Of a stretch of DNA of 64,000 nt, positions 23,872 to 35,660 are shown in pieces. A program made the translations under genes and the position numbers. The stretch covers positions 62,001 through 126,000 of the forward strand of contig JARVKI010000108.1 of assembly GCA_036674765.1 (NCBI GenBank). The letters are read 5' to 3'. The first letter of the stretch is position 1, and each line of letters starts with the position of its first letter. The notes under the pieces are model-generated. The model did not search any database. It was not told the origin of the DNA and saw only the letters and a program-made list of their open reading frames with translations. Source of the DNA: Seiridium cupressi (taxonomy: Eukaryota; Ascomycota; Sordariomycetes; Amphisphaeriales; Sporocadaceae).

Positions 23872-25013
23872 TTAGGCTCTCATATTGACCCAGCTTCCCA
23901 ACCACCTCCAGCTCTGGGCAACCCGTCCCACCCCTCGGAAGACCTCTTGGACCTTTCCTTCTGCATCCTCAAACATGTGTCCCTCAAATTCAACAAAGAA
24001 CACGTACTGGAATGGCTCGCTCAAACTCGGCCGGCTGTTGATGCTCGTAAGATTTAGCCCACCCTTCCGGAAGCACTCGAGCACATCCGCCAGCGCCCCA
24101 GGCGCCGTGTGCGGGACCGTGAAGGAGACCAAGGACTTGGTCTTTGGTTGTTTGCTCTCCCCGCCGCCTTCTTCATGTTCGGGGGCATGCTGTGGTATTC
24201 CCCGCCGCTGGGGTACCTGCCCCGTCAAGCCCGGAACGACGCTTCCCTCCTGCCCAGTACCCTTCCGTAGCACGAAGAACCGCGTTGTGTTGTCCTCGCG
24301 ATCCTCGATATTCCTGGCCAGGGCCTCGAGCCCCTGTATCTCACCTGCCAGTGCACTGCTGATGGCTGCGCTGGTACCGCTCTCATCCTCCTTCGCAAGG
24401 GCAGCGGCGCGGCTCGTCGAGCTCACATCGATTGTCTCAATGCCTTTGAGGTAGGTATGCATGAAACGCGTCACTTGACCCCAGGCCTGGGGGTGACTAT
24501 AGACCCTCTTGACATGATCCAAGCTGGCCAGGGGTTTGGCGGGTTGCTTGAGCCCGGGCTTCGATGCTTCGTCAACTGGAGGCGAGACTCTAGAATCTGA
24601 AGACGACGATGAAGGTGCATAACCCAGCAGACAGTGGTGCACGTCGAGATACACCTCAGCACAAACACTCAGGTCCTGATACCGGCCCTCGCGGTCTGCG
24701 AAGTGGTCGAGCGTGAAGACCACGGATCCATTTGTCGAGTTTTCAAAGGGCACCACACCGTAACTCGCGCGGCCAGACTGTGTTGTGTCAAAGACGTCTT
24801 GGAATCAATCAGTTTAGTGTCCATATGCCTCCCTATCGCAGCCGAGAAGGTGAGAGATTGGGGGTCCGCGGGTTTGCACGTACCTTTGATGCTTACAACC
24901 GGCAGAAGCTCAAATTTTTCTGATGGGAAGGCCTGCAGAGCCGCCTGATGAGTATACGACGTCTCGGGGCCGAGGAAACAGACTACTGGTCTCTCGGCGG
25001 CGGAGAGACTCAT
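23872..25013 (-). CDS. PHA2: Prephenate dehydratase
   Basis: The enzyme converts prephenate to phenylpyruvate, the committed step to phenylalanine. Two exons (25013-24884, 24797-23872) join in frame to 351 residues. The N-terminus VVCFLGPETSYTHQAAL is the typical start of the PDT domain. VVPFENSTNGSV near residues 58-69 and NTTRFF near 213-218 (the catalytic TRF motif) are present. A C-terminal ACT domain starts near residue 265 (SLVSFTVPHTAPGALADVL) and contains NLTSINSRPS, equivalent to the ESRP regulatory motif for phenylalanine binding. So feedback inhibition by phenylalanine is likely. Two low-complexity inserts are visible: Ser/Pro-rich near 105-130 and Gly/Glu/Pro-rich near 223-263, between the two domains. 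The intron boundary is supported by the contiguous KDVFDTTQSGRASYGVVPF. Confidence 0.94.
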
Positions 25014-26077
25014 GATGCATTTGTTTTCGCTGTTTAGATGGCCGTTGAATTTTTATGCAAATTCCCCGGATTTGTGCCCCAGCCGTCTAGGAGTGGGTTC
25101 CCAGCTCCGTGTCGCTCAGTGCCTGAGCCCGCTGATCGGGTTGCGTATTCTAGAGTAGAACGAATATATAGGACAGTGAGAATGTGAGCTCAACCCACAT
25201 TGGCTGTCATGTCATATTTGACAACAGGGCGCCCTACGGGTAGTAAAAGCCCGATATGAAAGTGCGGGACTGATTTGTCGGCAAGTCTGGCGCCCGCGGC
25301 GATCCACTAAATTAAAGACATCTGAACATCTATAACGTTAAGGCTCCGATCGGAACGAGTAGACCCAGCTGCTGGTAGGTGACCAGTCTTTAGTAACACT
25401 TCCCTCGTTCTATTGAAACTACGACCATATTGCACAGATCACCTGCATAATTCATTTACGAGGATAAATAGTGTAGACGAGTGTAGCAATGAGCGACTTT
25501 TTTCTATTCATCAATCTAGGGAAACGATCTGAAGCATGAATTGAGTAAACTATCCGCAAACCCCAGGCCATGGTTCACACGTGGATGACAATGCAACACG
25601 ACCGTTACTGCAGATAAGAAGTCGTGTCTGAGGCAAGAAATGGATAGGTATGGTCCCTAGTCCTGTTCCCTCCTTTGCGAAACTGCAGCCCGGTGACGAA
25701 GGTAGATCCAATGTTGCTATCTCCCGGTAACATTCGGAAAGTATCTTCTCGATCTATGACAGTGTCAGAGCTCTGGAGGTTCGGGTCTCATGAGTTGTTG
25801 ACCTACCTCCTTTCCAAGCTGTGGATTTGACTCAAGATGCCGTCGTCATCATATCGCGAAGCGGGCTCGGCCGAGCAACCTGCCTGGCCGTGTGGAGGGA
25901 GGTTGCTGGCCCAATTGTCAACTGGCGCCGCTCTTTGTAGGATAACGGGTCGGCCTTGATAAATGGCACGGCTATAGAGCCAGACGGTGGTGGACAATCA
26001 GCCTTTTCGGCGACAGGTGTCGGCTGTGACGAATGTGCTTGAGTCTGTCCCTCGGTAGAGTCGAGGGCATCAAACTG
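25014..26077. other. Intergenic, PHA2 upstream and eRF1 3' flank
   Basis: A 1.06 kb gap in a tandem minus-strand pair. It presumably includes the PHA2 promoter. I looked for a Gcn4/Cpc1-type TGACTC element close to the PHA2 start and did not find one. No gene was seen. Confidence 0.5.
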
Positions 26078-27679
26078 TCAATCGTCGTAGTAGTCGTCAT
26101 CGTCCTCATCTATGTCGGCCAATTGCTCAAAGTTGACCTTGTATCGGAGAATACCACCAATACCACCAAATCCTTTGACGAATTGGTTGCCTTCGGTCGA
26201 TCGATCGGAGACAAACTCCAGATTGGTTCCGAAGTCCTTGTAGTGCTCAGCAATCCACTCAATAAAGGAGTCCTGAGAGACGACCTCCATCTCCTGACCA
26301 GTCTCCTTGTCCATGAACTGGTTGCGATCCGATTCTTGCTGCTTGGTCGTGTGGAGAAGGATCTCCGAGCCGTTGCTGTCTTTGAGCAGCCACCGTGTGA
26401 TCTCCAAGTTCTCAAAGACAATCAAAGTCTCGACGGCACCAAGCTCCAATGCTTTCAAGGTATCTTCGATACCGTAGCAGACCTTACCTGTGTCCTGGCT
26501 GATTTCCTCGAAGTATTTCCCAATAAGCTTCTTCTCCTGGATGAATTTGACGTTGCCCAGTGTCTCGGAGGACAACTCAATGGCTTGGTTGAATCCGTTT
26601 TCACCACCGTACGAGACATCAACCACCTTGATAACCTTGGTGGCTAAACGGTTGTCAAACATGTCGGATGCATTCAGATCGTTCTTGAAGTCGGCAGAAC
26701 CAGCGAGGATAATACCAGCGACATTGACCTTGTCGTTGGTAATAAAGTTCTGCACGGCCAATTCGGCAACCTTTCGGACGTAGTTGTGTCTCTTCTCCTC
26801 TCGAAGACGCGCGAAACGGAGGGCAGACTGACCACCACGACCGTGCTTCTTGGGGAGATCTACCGAGAATTTGTGGACGATGTCTCTTGTGTTACCGCTG
26901 AGGGTACCAAACAGGGCTCCATTACCATCCATGATAATGAAACCGAACTTTTGATCCGACTCGAGCAGCTCGGCCAAGGCCTCAGTATGGAACTTGTTGT
27001 CACAGAGGTATAGAGACGTGTTGATGGGCTTGAAGGGCTCGAAGTCGATGTTGACCTTTCGCTCTTTCCCTTCTTGGGTCAAGATTTCACCGCAGTATAC
27101 GACAAGTCCGTTCGGGGGAACTTTGTTGTAGAGCTTGAGGCGCTGTTGGGTCGAGGTAATGGCCGAAAGCACAGACTGTCTGTTGACACGAGACTTGATG
27201 TTCGAGGCAGTACCCTGCGGACCTGGTCAGCTTACGCATAGCAGTATGATGATCGAGTCGTTATACATACGTATTCTTCAGCCAACATCTTGGCTGCTCT
27301 TGACACCTGATCCTTGGGTGCTACGCTGCGTGTGAGCCAGACCGCCCCGTACCGCGCGACAGTATGGCGGGGTAGAAGGGGGACTCACGAATGATGAGGG
27401 AAATCATGGATGTGCCATTACCGCGCGCCGCCTCAAGGCGCTTGATGAGCTTCTTAACCTTCCATATCTCGATCTGTCGAAAGCATGATTGTCAGTGTCG
27501 GCGTCTACAGCAAAGCCGGGGCAAAGGCAATGTCGCCTGCTGGCCATGTGCCCAGCTAGGAGGAGGCGGGGCAGATTTTGTGCCATGGCTGAAAAAGGGA
27601 CAGACCAAGAAAAAAAGTAAAAAAAAAAAAAAAAAATACTCACGTTCTTCTCGGCCTCACTTGCTTGAGCGTCACTCAT
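26078..27679 (-). CDS. SUP45: Eukaryotic peptide chain release factor 1 (eRF1)
   Basis: eRF1 recognises all three stop codons in the ribosomal A site and triggers peptide release with eRF3. Four exons (27679-27644, 27473-27389, 27320-27271, 27214-26078) join in frame to 435 residues, the standard length. Decoding motifs are TASNIKS (residues about 59-65) and YLCDNKF (about 126-132). The catalytic GGQ lies in [13 protein letters not shown] near residues 184-186. The C-terminus is acidic ([12 protein letters not shown]), as expected for the eRF3-binding end. The first exon codes only 12 residues. Intron 1 (27474-27643) is the longest and carries an 18-base homopolymer beside its donor site. The intron 2 acceptor is placed at cgtag because only this restores the conserved IIPPKDQ. 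Confidence 0.98.
27619..27636. repeat. Homopolymer run inside eRF1 intron 1
   Basis: Eighteen A on the + strand, which is U18 in the transcript. It starts about seven bases after the intron 1 donor. A second shorter run lies next to it. Confidence 0.9.
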
Positions 27680-29992
27680 GTTGGGCGCTGTGCAGAGGGT
27701 GCGCAACCTAGACTGGAGTGTGCAGAGGTAGAGAGGGGGGTCGTCGTGTTTCTTTGACGCGGGAGTGAATGGTCGATAAAGAGTGGAATTTCGAGGAGAA
27801 TCAAAATAGTGTTGGTGGTGGAGGAGGCCGGAAGCCAGATGTGCCAAGCAGGTTGACCTCAGGTTGCAACAGCGTCACTGGCCGCTTCTTCCCGCGCAGG
27901 TTCTTTTTGGATTTTCCCGATTGCCCCGCGTCTGCGACCCAACTACCAACTACGCCGCAGGACTGACAACTCACGTTCGGCGGAGCCTGAGAAATCCCGC
28001 CAGGAGCCCGTAATGAGCGCTAGTGAGTACGTACATGCACGACCGACTCGCCTAAGTGCTTAGGACCGCAACGCCCTGGCGAATGTACATATGAAAGACA
28101 CATGTAATGCCGCTCCCAGGGCATGACTCGGATTCCCTTTGCACCAAAGAAACAGGACCGGACACGGCCTACCAGACGTAAGGTGGTACCTGACCGCCCG
28201 TGTAGCAATGGTGATACACAATGCATTGCGAGGTATACATAGGCGTGTACAGAAATCAAGGTTGCATGTTATGCAGGTCCCTCGTCCATGCAATAACCGA
28301 GGCGGGGGCTTGTGCTTGCTTAGGCAATTTCGGCGCGAGTTGGCCTCCACCCGCCTCCTCACAACAACACCTGGTCGAGTCACGTCTTGCTTCACTGTCG
28401 CCAACCTCAGTTATTTCACCGCCCATGGTCAAGATATTGCAAACGTTCATCTTATCCTACAGGTGCTGTGAAAATGAACGCGATGCATTCGCTGTTGAGC
28501 GTTCACTGTCCTCGGGTAATGCAATGCCATTGATCTCGTCGTTTGCTGGAAAGAGCACGTGGAAATCGTGCTTCTATCGAAATGGTGAGATTTCAGCTGA
28601 TTGGCATGTAGGCGCAGTCCGGTTGTTGACGTGATGGTCGATTTGGCAAGGTTGGGTCATGCTCGGAAGACTTTTGTGCTGTGCGTTGCAAGACACGAAC
28701 AAGTGATCGCTTCTTGACACTTTCAAGCCACTGCACCCAGCACTGCATGATGGTACTGCGCCGGCCGTCCACAACACTGAGATCCTAAGGACATTTGGAA
28801 GTGTGCAGCTTTCGGAACTTTGCTCGAAAAGTTCTCTCGCAGAACCAACTTTGCTCTGCAGAGGCATGCTATTTTGTCCTGGGTTCAGCCCGGGCTTCGC
28901 AAGAGCCAAAGTTGGACCAGATAACATAGGACAAGCCTCATCATTGTGGTGTTCGTCATTTCCTTGAAGCGGTTGTCGAGAAAGGATCGAGCTTGACGGG
29001 ATTCCACACTGATCCTTGGCGCGTATGGCTCTTTGCTTTGGACATGCACCTAAGCCGAGTTGCCGGCCTTGCAAAAGTCCCTCCACAACTCTGTACTACG
29101 AACGAGTCTAGGAGAGAAATGGGTTGGCGACGGCTTCATTTCGGAGTCGGCCGATTTGATGTTTGGGCTTGGTCTCTCCGCACGTCCGCACGTCTGCACG
29201 TCTGGGGTGGAGCTGCATTGGCCATTATAGGCGACTGGTGGGCTGTGCTGCAACAGCCAGACACGAAGCCCATCAGGATTGCTTGCTCTGGTGTCTTCAT
29301 CCACTGATCAGATCTAAGCATGTGTGTTGAGGTGCGGTTCTGGGATCCAGCTTCATTGCCCGCAAGATTGCTGTCGCTGTCGCTGTCTGGAAACCCGGGC
29401 GGAGAGTGGTTCTCGAAACACTCAAGGACGCCTGTCGAGGTCAGGACCTGTTTGCCAACGTTCAATCCTCTGGCTTTGCCATCAACAATTCAGATATCCA
29501 TGTGGATATGGTTGCTCAATTTGCAGGAAAGGATTGGTCGGGTGGGCTGCCATGACGGTGTTCTAACTGCAGCAGCAGTGGAGGAGGTTGAGGTAGGCAT
29601 TTCTCCAAGGGCCAAACAACAGGAACCCTCAAGTACGGATTGCTAGACGCTCATGACCGATGGATGCGAATCAGAATGTGCTCGACAACACGATGTCTTG
29701 CCTGGCATCTGGCATCATGTGAGCAAGCTCGTCGTCATGGACGCATCTGGGGAAGGGTGAAGGGCACACAGGTAGTTAGTTGTCTTAGTTGCCTAGTAGA
29801 TTATCTTTGCCTATCAAATGCACTCGATTCTTGATATGCCGCTCGAGGCCAGGGGTGCCTGTGGGTTTTAGTGCGGCCCAATTTGTGTGGGTGACTTGAC
29901 CTTCTTACCTTCCGCTTGCACCTTACTTCAACCTCCACCCGCCACATTCCCCCAGACTTGCCATACTCTACTACCACCAACTACAGCACAAC
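27680..29992. other. Divergent intergenic region between eRF1 and WHIM gene
   Basis: A 2.3 kb gap holds both promoters. Several overlapping open frames (28574-29086 minus, 28993-29307 plus, 29136-29465 minus, 29320-29646 plus) compete with one another and have no domain, so none is called. A small repeat of cacgtc units lies near 29182-29208. Confidence 0.45.
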
Positions 29993-32061
29993 ATGGCAGA
30001 CGACGAGTCTAGTGATCTGTCGTCTCTTTCTTCGTTGTCTCCAGCTCCATCTGAAGATGAGAATGAAGACGTCGAGCTCAAGGAGGACAGGGGCATCCTC
30101 AAGTTTTTCCATAAGCTACCAAAGGGCAGCAAACCCACGAAGCCCAGCCGAGAGCCTTCTCCGCCGCCACGCAAGAGGTCGCCCTCACCACCTCACGATT
30201 ATGTTCTGGCAGATAACCCAGCTATTGCGGTATGTCGAATCGCCAAAAATCGCGTCGAAAAACGCGATATGTCGCGTTGGGTCGCGAGCTAATCTATTCC
30301 GTATAGTACATTGTCATGTTCCGAAGCCGTTTCAACGATGCCTTTCCCAAATCACTTCCCAACTTCGGCCCACAAGAACTAGAGAACGACGTTATTGATT
30401 CTGTTCCTGGTGATCGTGTTGAGCTCTTCCTCTGCGCAGTGCTGGGGCTGTTACTGAATCGCAAGCAAGATGTTAAGTATGACGCAATGACTAACCCCAA
30501 ACCCTCGACAGCCAGATAGACGGCTAACGTATACAGGACGGGACACTACGGCAGAGCTTTGGAAGATGCTATATCAACTCACAAGAACCAATGGCCCAGG
30601 GATTGGCAGGAGAAGAGCCCTCTGTCGGGTGGCGCAACATTCGCATCGATGAACCCTACCGAACGGGTACGTACCGCACACCCCAGTTATACCCAGTGGC
30701 ACTTGAAGTGATGAGGCTACATATTTTGTCTACGGTACCTAACGATTGTGATTTAGCTCACTTTACTCCGAACCCTCGTCCTCTGGAGCTTGTCATCCTC
30801 GGACTCGATCAAGCAAATCATAAACACCTCGTACAAAGGCAACCGCCGTGAAGATGATCTCAACCAACCCCTTTCCGTTCAGCCCTGGGGCTCCGACAGC
30901 GACAAGCGCCGATACTTCCTCATCGAAGGCTTAGACGATACCAACTTCCGCGTCTATCGTGAAAGCAATCCCGCCGGTTTCAACAGGACATGGTGGAGTG
31001 TCGCCGGCAATATCGAAGAGCTCAATGCTCTCATTGACAAATTGCAGACCGTCGACGGAGGTCAAAAGGGAAAGAAGCTCGCCCAGCAGATGTTGGCGGC
31101 CATCCCCAGGTTTGAGGCCTCGGAAGAAAAGCGTAGAAGACGTGAATACCGTCAGCAACAGAAGGAGCGCTTCAAGCGGCCCGAGCCTGGCTTCTCCATG
31201 TATGAAGGACGAACACGGGGCAAGCGCATGAAGTATACCTACTCGGACGACGAGGATTTCTTGACAGATTCTACTGGTGCCCGTCGCTCGACGCGCAACA
31301 CCGGTACTACTACTCCAGCTGAACCGGCTGGGCCAGTCACTACGGCCAGCGGTCGTCAGATTAAGGCACCTTCACGCATGACTGTCGACGCTTCCAATAA
31401 CATCGTGACCATCGACCCCGACCAGGATCAAGCATCTACCAGAGGAGCTTCGACGAGGGCATCATCCAAGGAATCCTCACTTGGACCAACGGGCCGCCCT
31501 CGTCGGTCGGCAGCGGTGAATCACGGTACTAATGGCTGGTCGTCTTCGCGCAATCAGGAGTACAACTCCGTGGATGACGATGATGAAGACGTCAGCGAAC
31601 CAGATCTGGGAGATGACGAGGATGATCATGTGCCTGATGAAAGTGAAGAAGAGGACGAATTCGACGAGGACGTGGAGATGGCAGACGACGACGATGGCAA
31701 TGACCTTGGCGACAGCCCACAGAGCATGGTCGTCAAACTCAAGGTCCCCGAGAAGGAAGGAGTCAAGATCGATTTCGACAAGTTTCGCTACAACGGTTCC
31801 GCACCAAAGGCGAACGAGAAGCCCACAGCAGAAACGAAAGGGGAGGTAACGAGCGATTCCGTCACTGCGGCACCAAAGAGGCAAACCACACCAGATTCTC
31901 CGACTCGGGACTCGATTGCTTTACCGGTCCCCAATGAGCGACTGCTTGTATCACCTGCCGCCAACACTTTGCAATCAAAGTCTCTGGCTTATAGGGAAAG
32001 CCCGGAGAAATTGCAGGCAGCACCACCGTCGATCACTGCTCAGCCTATTGATGAGCTATAG
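29993..32061 (+). CDS. WHIM-domain chromatin-associated protein
   Basis: Four exons (29993-30229, 30307-30476, 30537-30666, 30757-32061) join in frame to 613 residues. The N-terminus is Ser/acidic (SSDLSSLSSLSPAPSEDE). The central part resembles the WHIM fold of ISWI-type remodeler partners (ITC1, ACF1, RSF1, CECR2). It has a helical stretch with LPNFGPQELENDV and LTLLRTLVLWSLSSSDSIKQ, followed by the sequence WGSDSDKRRYFLIEGLDDTN and then WWSVAGNIEELNALIDKL, which matches the WHIM2/3-type signature of a structured protein that reads linker DNA. After about residue 300 the protein is disordered, with an acidic stretch at 31570-31710 (EEEDEFDEDVEMADDDD), a common histone-binding feature. No PHD or bromodomain is visible. 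A nuclear remodeling subunit is inferred; which complex is unknown. Confidence 0.75.
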
Positions 32062-32570
32062 TAGCCCGGTCTAGGCCTAACGAGCATCGGTTTTGCTGCC
32101 GCGTTTCCCCGTGTTTGTATTTATGCATCTGGGCTTGCTTTCAGGCGTTGTTCTTGGTTCCACGGGAACTAATCAAGGCTCCCTAAAAGCGGTATTATGA
32201 GGAGTAGAAGGAATGGCAGGCGGTTGCGTTATGTTGGGGATGATTGATAGATGGATTGGCAAGACAGATATATTCTGTGGCATATGTAGGCGCCTGAGCG
32301 TGGCTTACACGACCCTGACATGTTTCGTCAGATATTCGCACGTTTTTCTACACGTACGGTCAATATGCGCGCTTTTGTTTCTGGTCGGTTCTACTAGAGA
32401 GCCCCAAGTCGCCTTGATGATATCCCTTAGAGTCATGAATACACCAGAGTGTTGTGTTCCGAATCCTGCACCCCTACCGAATGCTCCAGTGCTCATGACT
32501 TCCTTTACGGTCCATAGCAAGGTCGACTTCCCAACTCCTCTTCGTCCCATTAAAATCCTTCCCTATTGCT
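32062..32570. other. Convergent intergenic region
   Basis: A 509-base gap between convergent genes, expected to hold both 3' ends. No additional gene was seen. Confidence 0.5.
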
Positions 32571-33254
32571 TCAGGCTCTCTTTGACTTCTGGGGTATCGA
32601 CCAGTTATTGACTCCATACCACCATCGCCGTATCCTAGCACCAACCGTACTGCCACTATACTGTGCATTCTTGTTCCAAAACTGCCAGCCACAAATTGCG
32701 AGATTATAGAGAATGCCCTGGGCAAACGGCATCATGATCTACAGGGCGCAGAGGTCAGCATATCACAATTTCTTCTCACTGAGGGTCGACCGGGACCAGA
32801 GCTCAGACCGTGTCTCCTGAGACAGGAAAGAGAGACCGAGGGAAAGAGAGACCGAGGGAAAGAGAGACCGAGGGAAAGAGAGAAGGAGCGAGCGGAAACC
32901 GACCTGATCCCGAACCGTAATCCAAGTAACCCGTCCCCAACTCTGCGCGCCCTCGATGCTGTGCAGGTAGCTCTGCTCGAATCTGAGGTCGGGCATGGGA
33001 GGGAAGTCCTGGCGCCTCCTGTGCGGCCGCAGCACGCTGATGGGTATCTCGCTCTCGTCGTCGGCGATCGAGTCGGCCGCCTCGTCGTCGTCTAGGTGTG
33101 GATGGACAGCATCGTCGTCCGGGCCCGGGTACGCTGCTCGCACGGGCTCCTTGACGGACGCCGAGGTCGACGGGTTGGCGTCGTGGTGTGGTGACGGGGC
33201 GCGGTTGATGTGTGCAGTCTGGACCGTCTCTGCGATTTGCGTGGGGATCGACAT
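32571..33254 (-). CDS. DUF1770 family protein
   Basis: Two exons (33254-32904, 32738-32571) join in frame to 172 residues. The N-terminal half is acidic and disordered (HLDDDEAADSIADDESEIP). The conserved core matches what I know of the fungal DUF1770 family: PPMPDLRFEQSYLHSI, then WGRVTWITVRDQ just before the intron, and MMPFAQGILYNLAICGWQFW just after it. The end is basic (RIRRWWYGVNNW...KSKRA). The hydrophobic MPFAQGILYNLAICGWQFW segment could be a single membrane helix, which would make it a tail-anchored type of protein; this is inference. The function is unknown. The 165-base intron contains a minisatellite. Confidence 0.85.
32825..32880. repeat. 16-bp minisatellite inside the DUF1770 intron
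   Basis: Three perfect copies of agagaccgagggaaag (32831-32878) with partial copies at both ends. In the transcript this is a pyrimidine-rich stretch between the donor and branch region. Copy number changes here would not alter the protein. Confidence 0.9.
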
Positions 33255-34147
33255 CTTGTCTTATTTATTGGGGGGGAAGCCCGTTTGTCCACGGGGCTGG
33301 CTGGTTGGCTGGCGGTATAAGGGTTGGGGAAAGAGTGTCCGCCGGGTAGGTCTGGGAATTATTCGAAGGGACTGCAGTTGATGGCCGACGACCGGGTGAC
33401 TTGGAGGCTTGTACCGGCAGCTTGGTGTACGGGGTGGCTGATCGGGATGAGCTACAGTGACATGGAAGCTAGCGGACTAGCCCCATATTGGTGGGCCGGG
33501 CCCAGCTGATTTGGCACCTGTGCCCGGTTGGCCCTTCTATACATTAGACTAGACAACCACCTGAAGTTGCATTCTACTTGAACTACTCGGACTTACAACG
33601 ACCCAAAGGTTTGGCATTTTAAAATAAAAGCCCGAAATTGCTTAATTTATCTTCGAACATGATTGGGAAAATGATCGGATTTCTTCGTCGGGAAGTCCAG
33701 TCCTTGGTTCGTAACATTGAGTCCGTGGTGTTACTACTTACTATATCGCATATGCGATGTACTTATTCCTCCTAAATCATGAAGTATCGAGTCCTGCCCG
33801 TCATAGTCATGATTTTCCGTGTTCTTCGGTACTCAGCTGATAGCCCATCCGATTCCTGAGACAAGCTGAGCATAAGATGCTCGCTCTTGTCTCCTCTCGC
33901 TGTCCATTATACCCACAATGTTCACAAACTGCAAGGCCGATACTTTGAGCACACTTTCTGTGAAGAGAGAAGGCCAAGGAAAGGCGACCGTCATTTTACA
34001 CACATCATAATGCTAGGCACGGAATCGGTAAAGTTGGATGGATATCATAAACAAGAGTCTCAATTTCTACCAATAAGACCGCATCCGTTCCCGCCTTCTA
34101 ATTATGATACAGGAGAGTGACTATAGCAAACAAGGACCCCGGAGTTC
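33255..34147. other. Intergenic, DUF1770 upstream and PDA1 3' flank
   Basis: A 0.9 kb gap with AT-rich sequence from 33600. No gene was seen. The small frame at 33887-34120 has no features. Confidence 0.5.
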
Positions 34148-35660
34148 TTAGTTGAAGTAGTAGTTCTCTTCGGCCGTCCTTCCACGAATGAATTGGGGTT
34201 CAGTACCGCGGGCGTAGATGTCCTCGTACAAAATCTGGGGTGTCGTTTCTGGCACAGCCATAGCTTCAGCAGCGGCCACCTCGTCGTTCACGTGCTTACG
34301 TGCCTCCTTGTCGATGGTCTTGAGCTCGTCCTCGGTAACGACGCTCCAGTCGAGCATCTTTTGCTTCAATCCGGCAATGGGGTCGTTGGTCGAGCGCATG
34401 CGTTGAATCTCCTCACGGGTTCGGTAAGTGGTACCGGGGTCGGACATGGAGTGACCACCGTATCTGTATGTGACATACTCAAGCACAAGAGGACCGTTGT
34501 CGTTGGTTGTGTACTCCTTTCCGTACTTGACGGCAGCCTTGACTGCGAGGACATCCATACCGTTGACCTTGAGGCCAGGGATGTACTGTCCACGCTTGTA
34601 GTAGTCCGTCAGGGCAGATGAACGAGCAGCGGCCGTGCCCATACCATACTTGTTGTCTATAAATTACGTCAGTAGGTGCGAGCCTCCTCAACATCTGGGG
34701 CTAGCTTACTCTCGCAGCCGAAAAGAGCGGGCAGGTTCCAGAGCTTAGCCATGTTGAAGGCCTCAAAGACCTGGCCCTGGTTGCTGGCACCGTCACCGTA
34801 CAGAATAACAGTAGCTTGCTTGCGACCAGTGTACTTGTGTGCAAAAGCCAGGCCGGCACCGACGGGCACCTGAGCACCGACGATACCGTTTCCACCGTAG
34901 AATCCCTTGCTGAACATGTGCATGGAACCGCCCTTTCCGTAGGCGATACCCTCTCGGCGACCAAGCAGCTCACCAATGATGGATCGGACGCTGGCACCAC
35001 GCATGAGTGCGTAACCGTGGCATCGGTAGGCGGTGATAATATCGTCGTCCTTAGTCAAAGCGTGCTCGATACCCGTGGCGACAGCCTCTTGGCCGGTGGA
35101 CAAGTGGCAGAAACCTCGAATCTTCTTCTCCTTGTATAGTCTGTCGGCGGCCATCTCCATTTGTCTGCAACCTAGTCAGCTACAGTCCCGGTGCTATTGC
35201 TGACCACAAAGTATACATACCGGGTGACGACCATGTCGCGGTACATTGTCTTGAGCTCGCTCTTGGTGGTCTCGAGTGTGTACGGCGGGGGGTCCAGCTC
35301 GTATGTCTCGAAGCTCTCATCACTCAGGTTGACTGTGAATGGCTTGTCATCCTCCTAAAACAAAGCGATTCAGTAAGCATCATCGTCATCATCATTGCAA
35401 GCTGTTGCGAAAGCGCCGGAACCCATCTCGGAGCATGCAAAGGCACAATTCCGGGGGTCTGGGGAACCAATTGGCGGGCTGGTGGGAAAAAAAAAAAAAA
35501 AAGCGCATTCTCATACCTCCGGGACACCCTTCTCGAGAGAGGCCGACGCCGCATCGGTAGTGACGGTCCTGAAAGCGCCAACAGCGGGAGCGCGGGTTGC
35601 GCGAGCTGCACGCAGCGAAGGGGCAGCGGCCCTCTGTACCCTCAATGCACGGGAGAACAT
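34148..35660 (-). CDS. PDA1: Pyruvate dehydrogenase E1 alpha subunit, mitochondrial
   Basis: This is the thiamine-diphosphate subunit that decarboxylates pyruvate in the mitochondrial PDH complex. Four exons (35660-35517, 35354-35221, 35164-34710, 34656-34148) join in frame to 413 residues. The N-terminus [20 protein letters not shown] is an Arg/Ala-rich presequence without acidic residues. Conserved parts are [27 protein letters not shown], the ThDP motif [20 protein letters not shown] ending in [10 protein letters not shown], and [16 protein letters not shown], which contains the regulatory phospho-serines used by PDH kinase. Intron 1 (35355-35516) has a 16-base homopolymer near its donor. 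The exon 3/4 junction is supported by [16 protein letters not shown]. Confidence 0.97.
35487..35502. repeat. Homopolymer run inside PDA1 intron 1
   Basis: Sixteen A on the + strand (U16 in the transcript), about fourteen bases after the intron 1 donor. Confidence 0.9.

Noticed and set aside
28574..29086. 170-codon minus-strand frame between eRF1 and the WHIM gene
   Set aside because: It overlaps other open frames on both strands and has no recognised domain or start context. It is more likely random.
32305..32550. Minus-strand frame starting MGRRGVGKSTLLWTV, which looks like a Walker A nucleotide-binding loop
   Set aside because: It begins at and beyond the end of the DUF1770 gene in another frame, has no Walker B or other GTPase/ATPase motif, and is only 81 codons long. 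The match is a coincidence.
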